The notes below the pieces were generated by a model. It did not search any database. It was not told where the DNA came from and saw nothing but the letters and a program-made list of their open reading frames with translations. From Torymus aiolomorphi (taxonomy: Eukaryota > Arthropoda > Insecta > Hymenoptera > Torymidae), in contig CM070875.1 in assembly GCA_036365515.1 (NCBI GenBank), positions 105,070,628 to 105,134,627 of the forward strand: a stretch of DNA of 64,000 nucleotides, written 5' to 3'. The position numbers were made by a program, and so were the translations under genes. Of the stretch, positions 41,239-52,450 are shown in pieces. Positions within the stretch are counted from its first letter, which is position 1, and each line of letters opens with the position of its first letter.

Positions 41239-41650
41239 TTAACCGCACATTTCCGCCTTCAGCCGGTTGAACCGTAAGTTCGGCTTCTTGGTGTTATGAA
41301 AATGCTTCAGCGGCTCGTGGTCTGTAATAACCGTGAATTTTCGACCGTATAAGAAGGGTCTAAATTGTTCTTTCGCAAAAACAATAGCAAGGAGCTCTCG
41401 ATCGTATGTCGAATAACGTAGCTCTGGTCCCCTTAGGCAACAAGAGGCATACTGGCAGGCATGGTCTTTTCCTATCTCACCTTGTCCTAGTATGGCTCCT
41501 AGGGCAAAGTGGCTCGCATCTGTTGTTATGATGAATTCCTTTGATAGATCGGGCGCCATCAAGTCGGGCTTGCTGCAGCGCATCTTTTATTTTTTCGAAC
41601 GCCTGTTGCTCGGTTTCTCCCCATACAAACGGCTGCTTGCCTGTATGATT
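41239..41650 (-). pseudogene. outer element RNase H, fused to gag by deletion
   Basis: Frame with PFVWGETEQQAFEKIKDAL (RT connection domain) then, after a one-base shift, EFIITTDASHFALGAILGQ, YDRELLAIVFA and TVITDHEPLKHF, the Ty3 RNase H core. It is joined near 41650 to the gag C-terminus, so protease and the RT fingers/palm, including its YxDD box, are deleted. Confidence 0.85.
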
Positions 41651-43332
41651 GCGTTATCATAACGTCGATCGTTGTTCCGATCATGGTATCTTCGATCTTC
41701 GTTGCTATCCTGATATCCATCTCTCGGATAACGATTTGGGCGGTCATCTCTGTTAGTTTCATTGTAATTGGGACGATAACGCACATCGCGATTTCCGCAG
41801 CCTCCCTGATTTCGATAGTTATTGGGTCGGTATTCTGGTCTCCAATTTATTCGCGAATCTCGGTTATTTCTCGGGTCGCTGTTGGGATAGCGGTCAGGTC
41901 AGCCCTTGTAATTCCTTGGGCCTTGTCTGTTTATGTCGCGCAGTCCGGCTCGAGGGTTAGCGTTTGAGGGATGCGCGGAATACCGTGCTGTCGGGTATGT
42001 CAACGGGGGAGCGGGACCCATTGGGTACGGGGTATATACGACTTGTGGTGGCTCTGGTGGGGATGGTGCCCCCAGCTTGTCCCGGTTCTCTAGGGTAACT
42101 TTCCCGTTCTTCAGGGCTTTTTGTAGGGCGTAGCAATCGCCATATTGACTTCTCTTCTTTTGGAAGAAGATGCAAAATTTTGTCTCGGTGTCCTTATACC
42201 GGAACCTACCCTCGGGGTGCTCATCCATGCCGCAGACGCCGCAGCAATCCTTAGCGGGGGACCTCCTGATCGTGGCCTCCAGCGGATTATCGTTTTTTAG
42301 TTTAGCGTATTGTTCCATCAGTTCGGTTAGAATACCTTCTGCCGAGATGGGGCCCGACTGTGTTCCCCCGCGTCGTGCCACGGTTCTCTGTTCCACTTTT
42401 ACAGCTTCTGTTATCGCCTCTACCAGGGTTTTGAGATTCGCGGCTCTTACTTGGTGTTGCAGATCCCGTTCAAGTCCGTACAGAAACTGATCGAGAGCTT
42501 CCGAGTCACTTCTGTTTTTGTTAATTAGTTTCTCGAAATCTTGTAGGGATCTATCGGCATCGTAGGTATTCAGTAGTCGATTCAGTAAGATTTGTACGCG
42601 CTGTCCATAACTTCCGACGCTTTCCCCTTTCTCTTGTTTGATAACCTTAAGTTCGGCGAGTAATCTGTCGGCACCTCCGGCGTGCGTGTACCTCACTGTA
42701 ATATCTTCGAGTATTTCTTCGACCGATGTAAAACGGTTCATACGGCACATATAACCATCCGCAGCTCGTCCGCGAAACTTTGAGGCTAATGCACTCATCA
42801 GCCTGCATTCTGCTGATAGGCCAAATTCGTTCAGTACGTTGCGCACTACGCGGCAAAAGAAAGCCACCGAGTGGGGATTCCCGTCGAACGGCGGAATCGT
42901 AATCATAGCCTGTTGTAGCGAAAATGTCCACGCAACGTCACTCGACCGGGAGACGCGCGGGTGTGGCGGTGGGACGTCGATGGACTCGAGCAGTGGCTCG
43001 CCGAGGGGCTGACACATTGGTATATAGCCTGCCCCGGAGCCTGAAAACTCTGTTTTTAATTGTGACTCTATATTTGTTAATCCGCTAGCCCTTTTGACGT
43101 GCGCGAGGAAATGATTGTAACCCGACATCTTCTCGCCTTAAATTCTGGTATTTGGTCAGGCGTTACCCACTTCGGTATGTAGCCAGTAGGTGCTTCTGTG
43201 GCTGTGTGCGGAGCACAGAGTAAGTCGCGATCCACGCTCGCGGCGTTGGGCGCTGCCGGGAGTCCCCCATTATTAAGTTCACTTTCCCCGGGCGACGCCC
43301 TCCCGGTGGAGTACGTCGCCTGCAATAGTTCT
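41650..43332 (-). pseudogene. gag: outer element gag, 3' part
   Basis: The main frame 43128-41899 holds a capsid-like region (ITIPPFDGNPHSVAFFCRVV, DRLLAELKVIKQEKGESVGS, RLLNTYDADRSLQDFEKLI) and a C-terminal cysteine motif (CCGVCGMDEHPEGRF). A TGA at about 41900 is followed in the same frame by an Arg/Asn-rich tail. The upstream piece 43325-43077 links to it by a shift and runs into the copia LTR at 43332. The 5' part lies beyond copia, at 49102-49495. Confidence 0.82.
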
Positions 43333-43666
43333 TGTTGAGGTTTGGATAATTAATAGTGTTGAGATTTGTGGTAAATTAAGAAACCATTATTTAATCGAGA
43401 GAGATAAATATAGAGACTTTATTGTGTTGGCAAAAACGCCAGTCGGCACGTCCGACTCACATCCCAGTTGAATAGCGAGAGAGTAAGAAACATTCTAAGT
43501 GCGCTACACTGCTCTCGCGTCTCACGCGTCTCTCATACAGACATACTGGAGTGGGGAGACACTCCACGTGTGTGTTTCGTCCGCCGTCGCTTGGCAGACG
43601 TGCATACCATTGTACCTATCCTCGCGTACAGCGCGCCGCATGTTGAAACATTCACATATTCCAACA
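43333..43666 (-). repeat. copia 3' LTR
   Basis: 334 bp, TG...CA. Pair of 48769-49101. Left copy, hence 3' for this minus-strand element. Confidence 0.95.
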
Positions 43667-43764
43667 CGCCTCCTTGAATTTTCAACATTATAATTAAATG
43701 TTCATTCTTTCATCCAGTCATACAGTAATTTTAAGTATCACATCGTTAATAAATTTCTTTTATT

Positions 43765-45207
43765 TCAAATCACTCTCAACGCTTTTCTATTTTTCAAAAA
43801 CTTCGTCTTATCTAAACTCTTTGTTAACACATCAGCTAGATTAAATTGTGAGTCTATTTTTACAACGTCAATTATTCCATTTTCGTAGTTTTCGTTAAAG
43901 TAGTGATACTGCACTTCAATGTGCTTTGAGTTTTTTTTTAAATTACCAAATTTTGCGATTGCAATTGCGCCTGAGTTATCTTCATACATTTTAATTGGTA
44001 TACCAAATTTTACGTTAAATGATTCGCATAATAAAGTTTTAATGAACAAGATTTCTGTCACTGCTTCGGACATAGCAGTATATTCTGCAAAAGTAGAACA
44101 TTTTGTTACTGTACTTTGTTTATGCGTTTTCCAAAAAATTAAATTTCCATATAATCTCATTACAAAACCTGTTGTAGATTTTCTATCTACATTATCTCCT
44201 GCATAGTCAGAATCTACCATACAATCTAATACTTCACTGTTAACATTATCATAGTACGTTAGCTTTAAATCTTTAGTCTTAAATAAGTATTTCAAAATTC
44301 TCAATGCATATTTAAAGTGTCTTTGGTCATAACAACTTTGGTAACGACTTAAATAATTAACACTATATGTTATATCTGGCCTTGTGCCTGTACTGATATA
44401 TAATAATTCGCCGATTAAATTTCTGTATTTTATTCTTTCATCTATTTCATTTGCTTGTTCTAATTTTAGATTACTCTCCATTGGAGTATCGTATAATTTT
44501 GCATTTTCAAGGTTGTATTTTATAGCCAAAGATTCGACATATTTCGTTTGACTTAAAGTCATTTTACTTCTGTCTTCACTATATTCAATATCGATGCCAA
44601 TATATTGGTTAATTTTGCCCAAATATTTCATTATAAATCTTTCCATTAAACTTGCTTTTACTTTGTTTATTTTATTTTTGTCTTTGCAACAAATCAAGAG
44701 ATCATCTACAAAAACTAGTATATATATTGAATCTTGGCTTGTATTATTTACATATAAACAGTAATCATAGTTACTTCTTACAAAATTTAATTTCTCGACA
44801 TATTCGCTGAAACAATCATACCATGCTCTAGGACTTTCTCTGAGACCATACAGAGCCTTTTGCACTTTATTGTCTCCAGTTTCATAACCTTTTGGTTCAT
44901 TAATGTAAACTTCTGATTTTACATTACCATTTAAAAATGCCGTTTCAACATCCATTTGTTCTATAAACAAATTATTTTTACAACTGTAAGACAATAAAAT
45001 TTTCAACGTTTGCATTTTACCTACAGGTGAATAAACATTTTCAACATATTCCTTTTGTTGGAATCCTCTTACAACTAATCTCGCTTTATAAGTATCGTTA
45101 TTTTTCTTTTTATAAACCCATTTAACATCAATGACCTTTTTATCTTTTGGCCTTTCGACAAATTGCCATGTGTGATTTTTCTTTAAACTGTTTATTTCGG
45201 AATCCAT
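43765..45207 (-). CDS. copia reverse transcriptase and RNase H
   Basis: 480 codons. RT blocks are TWQFVERPKDKKVIDVKWVY, KARLVVRGFQQ, QMDVETAFLNG and the catalytic VFVDDLLIC near residue 157. RNase H has CMVDSDYAGD, STFAEYTAMSEAVTE, YEDNSGAIAIA and KHIEVQYHY near the end, with the acidic residues intact. The formal start at 45207 is created by the insertion at 45210; the natural protein continues upstream at 45583 into the integrase side. Confidence 0.95.
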   Translation of the reverse strand: MDSEINSLKKNHTWQFVERPKDKKVIDVKWVYKKKNNDTYKARLVVRGFQQKEYVENVYSPVGKMQTLKILLSYSCKNNLFIEQMDVETAFLNGNVKSEVYINEPKGYETGDNKVQKALYGLRESPRAWYDCFSEYVEKLNFVRSNYDYCLYVNNTSQDSIYILVFVDDLLICCKDKNKINKVKASLMERFIMKYLGKINQYIGIDIEYSEDRSKMTLSQTKYVESLAIKYNLENAKLYDTPMESNLKLEQANEIDERIKYRNLIGELLYISTGTRPDITYSVNYLSRYQSCYDQRHFKYALRILKYLFKTKDLKLTYYDNVNSEVLDCMVDSDYAGDNVDRKSTTGFVMRLYGNLIFWKTHKQSTVTKCSTFAEYTAMSEAVTEILFIKTLLCESFNVKFGIPIKMYEDNSGAIAIAKFGNLKKNSKHIEVQYHYFNENYENGIIDVVKIDSQFNLADVLTKSLDKTKFLKNRKALRVI

Positions 45208-45209
45208 TG

Positions 45210-45578
45210 TGTATAAACGAGCACGGAGTTCTTACGTGCCGCACGTTTTTCAAAGTTAGTTTCGGTGGCTTGAGAGTAAGGGAAAACAGGCTTGGAGTGG
45301 AATAGGTCAGCAGTAATTAATCAACGCCCTTTTTAAAGACAATTCACTTTTTATTTTCACTCGCGTCACTTCAGCACATAAATTACAAGAAAAGGTTACA
45401 ATTTGCGAGGTTTTCTGTATCGGGTCGCACGAAGAAGACGCTGCGAACAGTCTTCGAGCAAGAGAACCGCGCAGGGAGGGGAGGCTCGAGAGGCCAACCT
45501 TACCTGACGAGAGGAGACCGATAAAGGCGCGCGCGAAACTAGAAACCGCGCGTGATTTGAACTTCTATCGTATTAACG
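45210..45578. mobile_element. 369-bp insertion with CATTG TSD, probable solo LTR
   Basis: The 5-bp repeat CATTG flanks it (45205-45209 and 45579-45583). Removing it makes the copia reading frame continuous, from QWQIAM into DSEINSL. The insert begins TGTATAAAC and ends TTAACG, so the terminal CA is not perfect. It has no ORF, and is GC-rich in its centre. It is most likely a solo LTR. Confidence 0.72.
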
Positions 45579-46870
45579 CATTGCTATTTGCCATTGTTTA
45601 TATCCGCTGGAGTTTATCGCCTCCTCGAATGTATTTGGTACATTTGCATCAATATAATTTACATAAATAAAATGAATAACTGGATTTCCGTATCTATTTA
45701 TTGAAAAATTGTTTTGGTCAATTCTGACCAGATCCGTTGGGAGCAGGAAAGAAAATAGACTACGATGTTAAGTAGTTGCAACGTTTCGTCGACGGGTTTG
45801 GCGACCTCTTCAGGCTAAGTTATCGTACAGCGATTCGTCGAGTAATTTACTCGTAGTCTATTTTTTTCCTGCTCCCAACGGATCTGGTCAGAATTGACCA
45901 AAACAATTTTTACATTTGACAATGGGGAGTAAAATTGTCAATACAATTACAAACTCTATTTACTGAACTTTTCTTTCTTTGAGATTTTCGCGGTATTGTT
46001 AGTCTATCTCTATTTTAGTTGTCTTCGTTATCAGATTCGTTATCGTTTACATTATTCGCATCGATTAATACAGTTTGCTCTCCTCTACTTTCCCCGAAGG
46101 TCGCAGTAGAGTAAGAAGGATATTCAGAATCGCTGTTGTTCGTTTCATTTAATTCTACTTTAATTTCAGAATCACTATTTTCGTTTTCTAAACAGATTAA
46201 CTTTATACTATCTTCTATTACATCAACATGCCTTGTAGTAATTACTTTATAATTAACTAAGGCTTTATAACCGTTTTCAACGTATCCTACTAGTACACCT
46301 AGTTGTGCCTTATTATCCCACTTACTTTTCCTTAGAGCTTCCGGAACTCTTACGAAGACTCTACTTCCATAAATTTTTAAATTTTTAACATTTGGGTTTA
46401 TCCCGAAAAATATTTCATAAGAAGTTTCATTCTCTGACGTGTTTGCAATTGTTCGATTTTTTAAATAAGCTACCGTTTTCATTATTTCCGGCCAATATCT
46501 TCTATGAATTGTTGCTTCCCTCATTAAGCATCTACCTATATCCATTGCTGATATATTATATCTCTCCGCTACTCCATTTAATTCGTGGACGTAGGGTGGA
46601 CATGTCAATAATTCTATTCCTTTTGATTTTACAAAATCGAAAATTTCGCGATTTAGATATTCTCTACCGTTATCACATTGCATCTTTTTAATTCTCTTAT
46701 TAAATTTATTTTCTACTAAATTTACGAATTCAATAAAACAACTTGCAGTTTCTGACTTATTCTTAATGCAAAAAATTCTAATACATTTACTGTAATCATC
46801 AATAAATGTAGGAAAATATTTTTCTCCACCATAGCCAGTAGTACTATGTGGACCATTTAAATCAGTGTGT
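45579..46870 (-). pseudogene. copia integrase
   Basis: On the minus strand the core starts HTDLNGPHST near 46865, then MQCDNGREYL (46683) and NGVAERYN carrying the D, D and E positions. The 222-codon frame 46683-46015 ends in an acidic region and a stop; coding similarity goes on to 45917, is interrupted by the foldback at 45704-45911, and resumes as VPNTFEEAINSSGYKQW near 45620. Stops near 46877 and the shift near 46870 disable it. Confidence 0.85.
45704..45911. mobile_element. 208-bp foldback element, 61-62 bp inverted arms
   Basis: The arms 45704-45765 and 45851-45911 are inverted repeats (AAAAATTGTTTTGGTCAATT... mirrored) with one single-base indel. The 85-bp loop includes AACGTTTCGTCGACGG and a CTTCAGG segment reminiscent of Penelope-type or LINE sequence. 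It sits in copia coding sequence. No clear TSD is seen. Confidence 0.85.
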
Positions 46871-46897
46871 ATTAACTAGGATTTCTTTCGTTTTTGT

Positions 46898-47466
46898 TCA
46901 ATTATTTTCAAACGGTATATTTGCCATTTTACTTTGTATGCAATTTGCACATTTCATATCTATTTCTTCCAATTTATCTGGTAAACCTTCAACTAATTTA
47001 TTATTTACTATTTTATTCAAATAATTAAAATTTACATGGCCAAGTGCTCTATGCCATTTTTCTTTATCTGATAATCTTACTGAATTTATATATTTATCTT
47101 TATTTTTATTCGTTAATGCATAACTTCTCAAAGAATACAAATTATCAATTTATTTGCAATAGCTATTAATTCTCCCGATTTATTGTAAACTTTAGCATTA
47201 CTGTCTCGTGCAGTTATTGTAGCATTTTTAGTTATTCTGGAAAAGCTTAACAAATTTTGCTTAATTCCTTCTACATAATATACATTACTCAAATCAATTT
47301 GTTTTTCATTATAATAATTTCTAACTTTAATTTTTATATTACCGATTTTCGTTGCCTTTAACATTTTACCGTCTGGTAATTTTACATTTACCGGATCATT
47401 TAAAACTATATACTTCTCAAAATATTTATCGCTTTTAATAATATGGTCTGTGGAACCACTGTCCAA
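46898..47466 (-). pseudogene. copia protease and GAG-pre-integrase domain
   Basis: The first frame, 47466-47128, opens in the protease at LLDSGSTDHI (catalytic DSG) and continues through VYYVEGIKQNLLSFSR. After a shift, 47140-46898 holds the integrase zinc domain with two His in WHRALGHVN and Cys in CANCIQSK. It cuts the polyprotein and prepares integration. The shift near 47135 breaks the frame. Confidence 0.87.
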
Positions 47467-47506
47467 TAACCAATTTATTTCGTTACCTTCGCATTCTCTA
47501 TTTACG

Positions 47507-48521
47507 CTATAACCTGTTATGTCCTTTACTTCTGGGCCGCATACTTGTGTTGACCACGTCTCGGATGGTGAACCCTGCTGCTCGTCCGTTGACTTGTTTT
47601 GATTTGAACTGCATCCGCGTCCTCTGCCTCGATTGTAGTCTCGTTGGTTTCCACGTTGTCCTCTCGATGATTGGGCACCTCTGCCTCTGCCGCCTTGTTG
47701 GCCTTTCCAACAATCATTTTGGTAATGTCCAACTTTTCTGCAAGTAAAGCACTGTCCGTTTGTCTTTGTTGAGAACGTGCTTGCATTACTCTTCTTTTCT
47801 GAATTATTTTTACTAAATTTTTTTCTTTGATTTTTGATTTTACGTAATCTACTGTCCTTTCTCTTTCTGGAATTACGTCGATAAAGTCACCAATATAACT
47901 GTAACTTGCTCAGTTGCATCTATCTTTCGTCCGGCTGCTTTTTTCGTTCACCGCTTTCTCAAATTCTACGAAGAATTATTCAACATTTTCATAATTCTTT
48001 AATTTAATATCTTCAATTTTTCCTCGGCATATTATTTGTAATGACGTGGATTTCGTCACATATAATTTATCCAAATTCCCAATCATTTCATAAGCTGATT
48101 TGCACTCACAAACATATTCTAATTGCTTATCTGAAATAGTGCTAATTAATATATTTCTTGCTTTTAAATCCTTTTTCTTCCATTCATCTGCTTTATCTGT
48201 CTCAGCCCGTTCTCTTTCGGCTTGCTCTTTGCACTCTTTATATTCTAATAGAGTCATTAAGCGAAATTTCCAACTTGTATAATTTGCACCATCAAAAATG
48301 GGAATTACTATATCTTCGATTTTTGCTTGCTTAGCCATCTCGACTTCTTTTAATTTAATATCTTCGTACACTTTTATTACTTTATTTAGCGTAATTACTT
48401 TCTGCACTATTTTCACAAAACGTTTTTCAGCAATCTTTTCCTCAATTATTTCTTCGCTTTCAGTTTCAAAGTTATCTCGTATTCCTTCTTCTTTGGTTTT
48501 TACTTTTCCTTTAGTGTCCAT
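47507..48521 (-). pseudogene. gag: copia Gag with zinc knuckle
   Basis: ATG at 48521. Acidic/basic N-terminus, then the copia UBN2-like Gag core (IPIFDGANYTSWKFRLMTLL, LEYVCECKSAYEMIGNL). A stop at 47976 and others follow; in a shifted frame near 47750 CFTCRKVGHYQNDC forms a CCHC knuckle, then an Arg/Gly/Gln-rich tail. Broken by at least two stops and one shift. Confidence 0.87.
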
Positions 48522-48750
48522 TTACCACATGTATAACCTCAAATTCTGCAACGTATTCTATTCTTGCACCGTGCACCGAGCTTCACACAAGAAATCTAAT
48601 CTGCTCGCATCGGCTTGAATTTTCATAAATTTTTCAAAATTCTTTCTTCTATAACTTAAAGATATATTTTATTATTTATTCACATTTGTATTTTTCTTAG
48701 TTTTGCACCTTCCCCGAAGGTCTGGTAGAGAAAAAGATAATTTTATACTA
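48522..48750 (-). other. copia leader
   Basis: About 230 bp between primer site and Gag. No gene. Confidence 0.6.
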
Positions 48751-48768
48751 ACCACTGACCTGCTACCA
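48751..48768 (-). promoter_or_regulatory. copia primer-binding site
   Basis: Directly against the right LTR the minus strand reads TGGTAGCAGGTCAGTGGT, complementary to a tRNA 3' end with CCA. The tRNA (perhaps Leu) is uncertain. Confidence 0.65.
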
Positions 48769-49101
48769 TGTTGAGGTTTGGATAATTACTAGTGTTGAGG
48801 TTTGTGGTAAATTAAGAAACCATTATTTAATAGAGAGAGATAAATATAGAGACTTTATTTTAGTGGTAAAAACGCCAGTCGGCACGTCCGACTTACATCC
48901 CAGTTGAATAGCGAGAGAGTAAGAAACATTCTAAGTGCGCTACACTGCTCTCCCATCTCATGCAACTCTCATACAGACATACTGGAGTGGGGAGACACTC
49001 ATGTGTATGTTTCGTCCGCCGTCGCTTGGCAGATGCGCATACCATTGTACCTATCCTCGCGTACAGCGCGCCGCATGTTGAAACATTCACATATTCCAAC
49101 A
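48769..49101 (-). repeat. copia 5' LTR
   Basis: 333 bp, pair of 43333-43666. Confidence 0.95.
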
Positions 49102-49495
49102 GTTCTCTTGATGAGTTCAGGGATTTCGGTTCCGTTTTTGGTTATTTTTGTAATCTGGCCGCGAGTTCTTCTTTATAGTTGGTAATAATGTGTACCTCAT
49201 CGACCCCCAGATCTCCGGCCCCCACAGATAAAACGTGATCGAGCTTCCGACTCGCGATTTCCAAAGCCTCGGGAGAGGATAGAGCCATTGCCATGACGGC
49301 ACAGGCGAAAGCACTATTAATGTCGGCCTCCAGCTGATCCGTCGTTCGAAACCCGGGTCTTCGAGGGCGTGTCCCTAAGCATCGCGTGGCTTCTACGTCT
49401 GGATCTAATCCCGCAGCTTCATTCTGCCAAGTGGAGTCAAGGCCATATTCCTCGTTATTTCTCATGTTTCGACGCGACAAGAGTTTCTTAAACAT
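49102..49495 (-). pseudogene. gag: outer element gag, 5' part
   Basis: ATG at 49495 (MFKKLLSRRNMRNNEE), then a helical region (DQLEADINSAFACAVMAMAL, EALEIASRKLDHVL). A TAA at about 49142 interrupts it. The frame continues across the copia insertion into 43332. It lies about 290 bp inside the 5' LTR, the expected place for gag. Confidence 0.75.
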
Positions 49496-49764
49496 TATAG
49501 ATTTGCGAAGGTGCCCCGAAATTCAAAATTACTTACTATTCGCGGCCTGTAATTTTACGTTCCTTTAGCTCGCTCATTATCGGCTACGCGATTTCCCACG
49601 AGAGACAGGACAAGATTAAATTGGTATTAAAATTTCATTTACCCTTGTACGAAGATCGCAATAAGGATGATGGAGACGGATGACATCCTTCCTTCCCGTT
49701 AGGCGTTGAGTGGTACATACTCGGCGCGATTTCGCGATTTTACTCAAATGTATTTCTAACGAAC
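49496..49764 (-). other. outer element 5' leader
   Basis: About 270 bp between primer site and gag; nothing else seen. Confidence 0.6.
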
Positions 49765-49782
49765 ACCCCACACCTAGCACCA
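49765..49782 (-). promoter_or_regulatory. primer-binding site of outer element
   Basis: Six bases from the 5' LTR the minus strand reads TGGTGCTAGGTGTGGGGT, complementary to a tRNA end in ...CACACCTAGCACCA. A Leu tRNA is possible. Confidence 0.6.
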
Positions 49783-49788
49783 GAAAAA

Positions 49789-50422
49789 TGTTACGTGTGA
49801 GCCTATCTAGGTTCACGTACATACGAAGGGTTCTGAGGTGTTCGTGTCGTTCCAAGCCGAGACTCGAAACGATGCAATGAAATACAACGAGAGTTAAAGT
49901 ATACGTGCGTTATTTATTAAAATACTTTACGCGAGAGAGAGATAACCTAACGCGCGTTCACGATGCGACCGATCGACGTCCTATCGTGTCAATTCGAACT
50001 CTTCGCCTCTTGTCTCCGTCTGCGTCTCTGATCCTTTCTCTCTTCTTCGACCTGACTTTCGTTCCCTCTCTTTCTGTCTGCCCTGTGGATGCGCTTCCTT
50101 CCAGTTTTATGGCTTCGCCCTCGGGTTCATGAGTGGGGGACCATTGCTTATCGGCCGTTCGTTTCTTCCCCCTAATTTGATGTCGAGATCTCGTTTCGGT
50201 GATTCAGTGCCTCGCGGATTCGCTGTTCTGCTGACTCACATTGGTTGATGTCATGCGCCTTCGAGATTCGACGTCCTCTATCAACGCTCGGCATATTGCT
50301 GACCCGGAGTTTGTGTTGGGCTACGTGTCTTCGTTCTTCGAGCTTCTGCATGAATCGGTAGCGCGTGGTTTCCGAGTTCATGGCCGCACGCGCTTTCTTT
50401 CTGGAAACTACCACTCGTAACA
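49789..50422 (-). repeat. 5' LTR of outer env element
   Basis: 634 bp, TG...CA, pair of 15255-15888. It is next to the primer site and gag leader. Confidence 0.93.
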
Positions 50423-50786
50423 GTACTTTACGCCCGTGTGGGCGAAAATTATTTTAATTATATAACTATAATGCCTTCTTTTATTTCTAAAAGTCATAAG
50501 AATTTTTTCAGGTATTTATGAAAAGTCAAAGCCTATATAAAAAAATTACATAGTTACCAATACATCACTATTTTTCATTATTCCTCCTCAATTTTGAATT
50601 TTCTATAATATTACGCATCTTGGAAGGACAAGAGAAGTCTAGAGCTGCTCTAGCAAGGGTGGTCCTCCGCTCTCCCGTACATACTTGGCGGGCCCCATGG
50701 TTTTCAGTTACGTGGGCTACTTAAATCCTCAAGGAGTCCCTGAGGAGGAGCTGGAGCGGGCTCGAAACGTTGGGCAATTTGGTGGT
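50423..50786. other. flank of the nest
   Basis: No gene. CGCCCGTGTGGGCG near 50430 is a small hairpin. From about 50630 the text becomes GC-rich (GAGCGGGCTCGAAACGTTGG) and probably belongs to the same element as 50787-50961. Confidence 0.45.
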
Positions 50787-50961
50787 GGGGGGCAGTCAGA
50801 TCGTCCTTTGCTAACAAAGTTTTTTCAAGGTTTTAATTAAGTTTTTATTTCAGATTCTGCAGGGGTGATTATAAACAAGGGCAATCTGGCTGCCATAAAT
50901 ATTAATTATTTTAATTTAATTTGTAAGACTGTAAGACCGATGGAAAAATTCTTATCAGTTG
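50787..50961 (+). mobile_element. second copy of the 175-bp element
   Basis: Nearly the reverse complement of 2539-2713, from GGCAGTCAGATCGTCCTTTG to CTTATCAGTTGAT. Here it appears to extend leftward into the GC-rich part near 50630, so this copy may be longer. It abuts the Smc1 fragment. Confidence 0.8.
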
Positions 50962-50962
50962 A

Positions 50963-51640
<678 letters not shown>

Positions 51641-51710
51641 GGTACCCGAATGGAAATAATAATCGTACAACTATGTTACAATCTAGTACATTATTGTAAA
51701 TTCTCGCACC

Positions 51711-52005
51711 ATTTGGTACGTTTCGGTACGTTTTGATTAAGATTCGGACATTTGTACGAGATCGTACCTAAACGTACCGAATCGTACGGAAATGAATGTC
51801 AGGGTACTCGAAGGTACAGCCTCGACCAGAAACCTACAGAAACTTACATATGCTGAGAAAAATAATTTTTTGTCTCAAAAAATTTCTTGCCTAAGCGTAC
51901 CGAAACGTACAGAAACGTGCCAAAACATGCGGAAATGTACCCCAGCGTACAAAAACGTACGAAAATGTACGTCAATGTACGTGAATATACGGTGTCGTAA
52001 AGAAA
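51711..52005. repeat. degenerate GTAC-rich minisatellite
   Basis: Irregular 10-12 bp units around CGTACCGAAACGTAC, interrupted by a unique stretch near 51820-51890. No gene. Confidence 0.8.
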
Positions 52006-52084
52006 ATTATGAGAACTTGAAATATACTGGAAAATATTTATTAGTTCAAAAGTTTTTATAGAATAAAAACTTTCGTAAAATATT

Positions 52085-52450
52085 ACATTAAGGAACTCCC
52101 ATAGAAAACCAGTAGGAATTCCTGCATGTTTTTACCGGAAAAACGTGCATTGTTTCCGATAAATTTTCCTACAGGAATTCCTGCAGGTCTTAAAAAACCC
52201 CAGTAGGATTTTTTATAGATTATCCTGTAGGAATTCATGTAGGATTTTCAGTGGGAAAAACGTGCATTGTTTCCTACAGATTTTCCTATAGGAGTTCCTG
52301 TAGGATTTACTCGCGAAATAGCTGTAGGAATTTCTATAGGAAAATCTGTAGGAATCCTATAAACATCCTATAGGAATTCTATAGGAAACTTATAGGAAAT
52401 CCTATAGAATCTCGATAGAAATTCCTACAGGATTTTTCCGTAAGAGGTAC
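52085..52450. repeat. array of TCCTATAGGA/TCCTACAGGAATTCC palindromic units
   Basis: Many short palindromic units, plus two copies of AAAAACGTGCATTGTTTCC (about 52139 and 52256), giving a super-period near 117 bp. No gene. Confidence 0.85.

Larger units (their letters stand above)
43333..49101 (-). mobile_element. copia (Ty1) LTR retrotransposon, decayed, inside gag
   Basis: LTRs of 334 and 333 bp (TGTTGAGG...CCAACA) with a GTTCT target duplication (43328-43332 and 49102-49106). It has a primer site next to the right LTR and Gag, protease, integrase, RT and RNase H in copia order. Stops and shifts occur through gag and integrase, but RT/RNase H is open for 480 codons. LTRs differ by roughly 5% by eye. 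It holds two further insertions at 45.2-45.9 kb. Confidence 0.96.
15255..50422 (-). mobile_element. env-bearing Ty3/errantivirus-like element, shell of a nested cluster
   Basis: Two same-orientation 634-bp LTRs starting TGTTACG and ending CGTAACA enclose, on the minus strand, gag (49495 to about 41650, split by copia), a pol remnant (RNase H 41640-41239, spacer, tether and integrase N-terminus to 37786) and env (17607-16333). Protease, most of RT and the integrase catalytic core are missing, so the element cannot be autonomous. No matching TSD is visible: GGCCC on the left, GTACT on the right. LTRs differ at about 25 positions by eye, roughly 4%. Confidence 0.85.
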
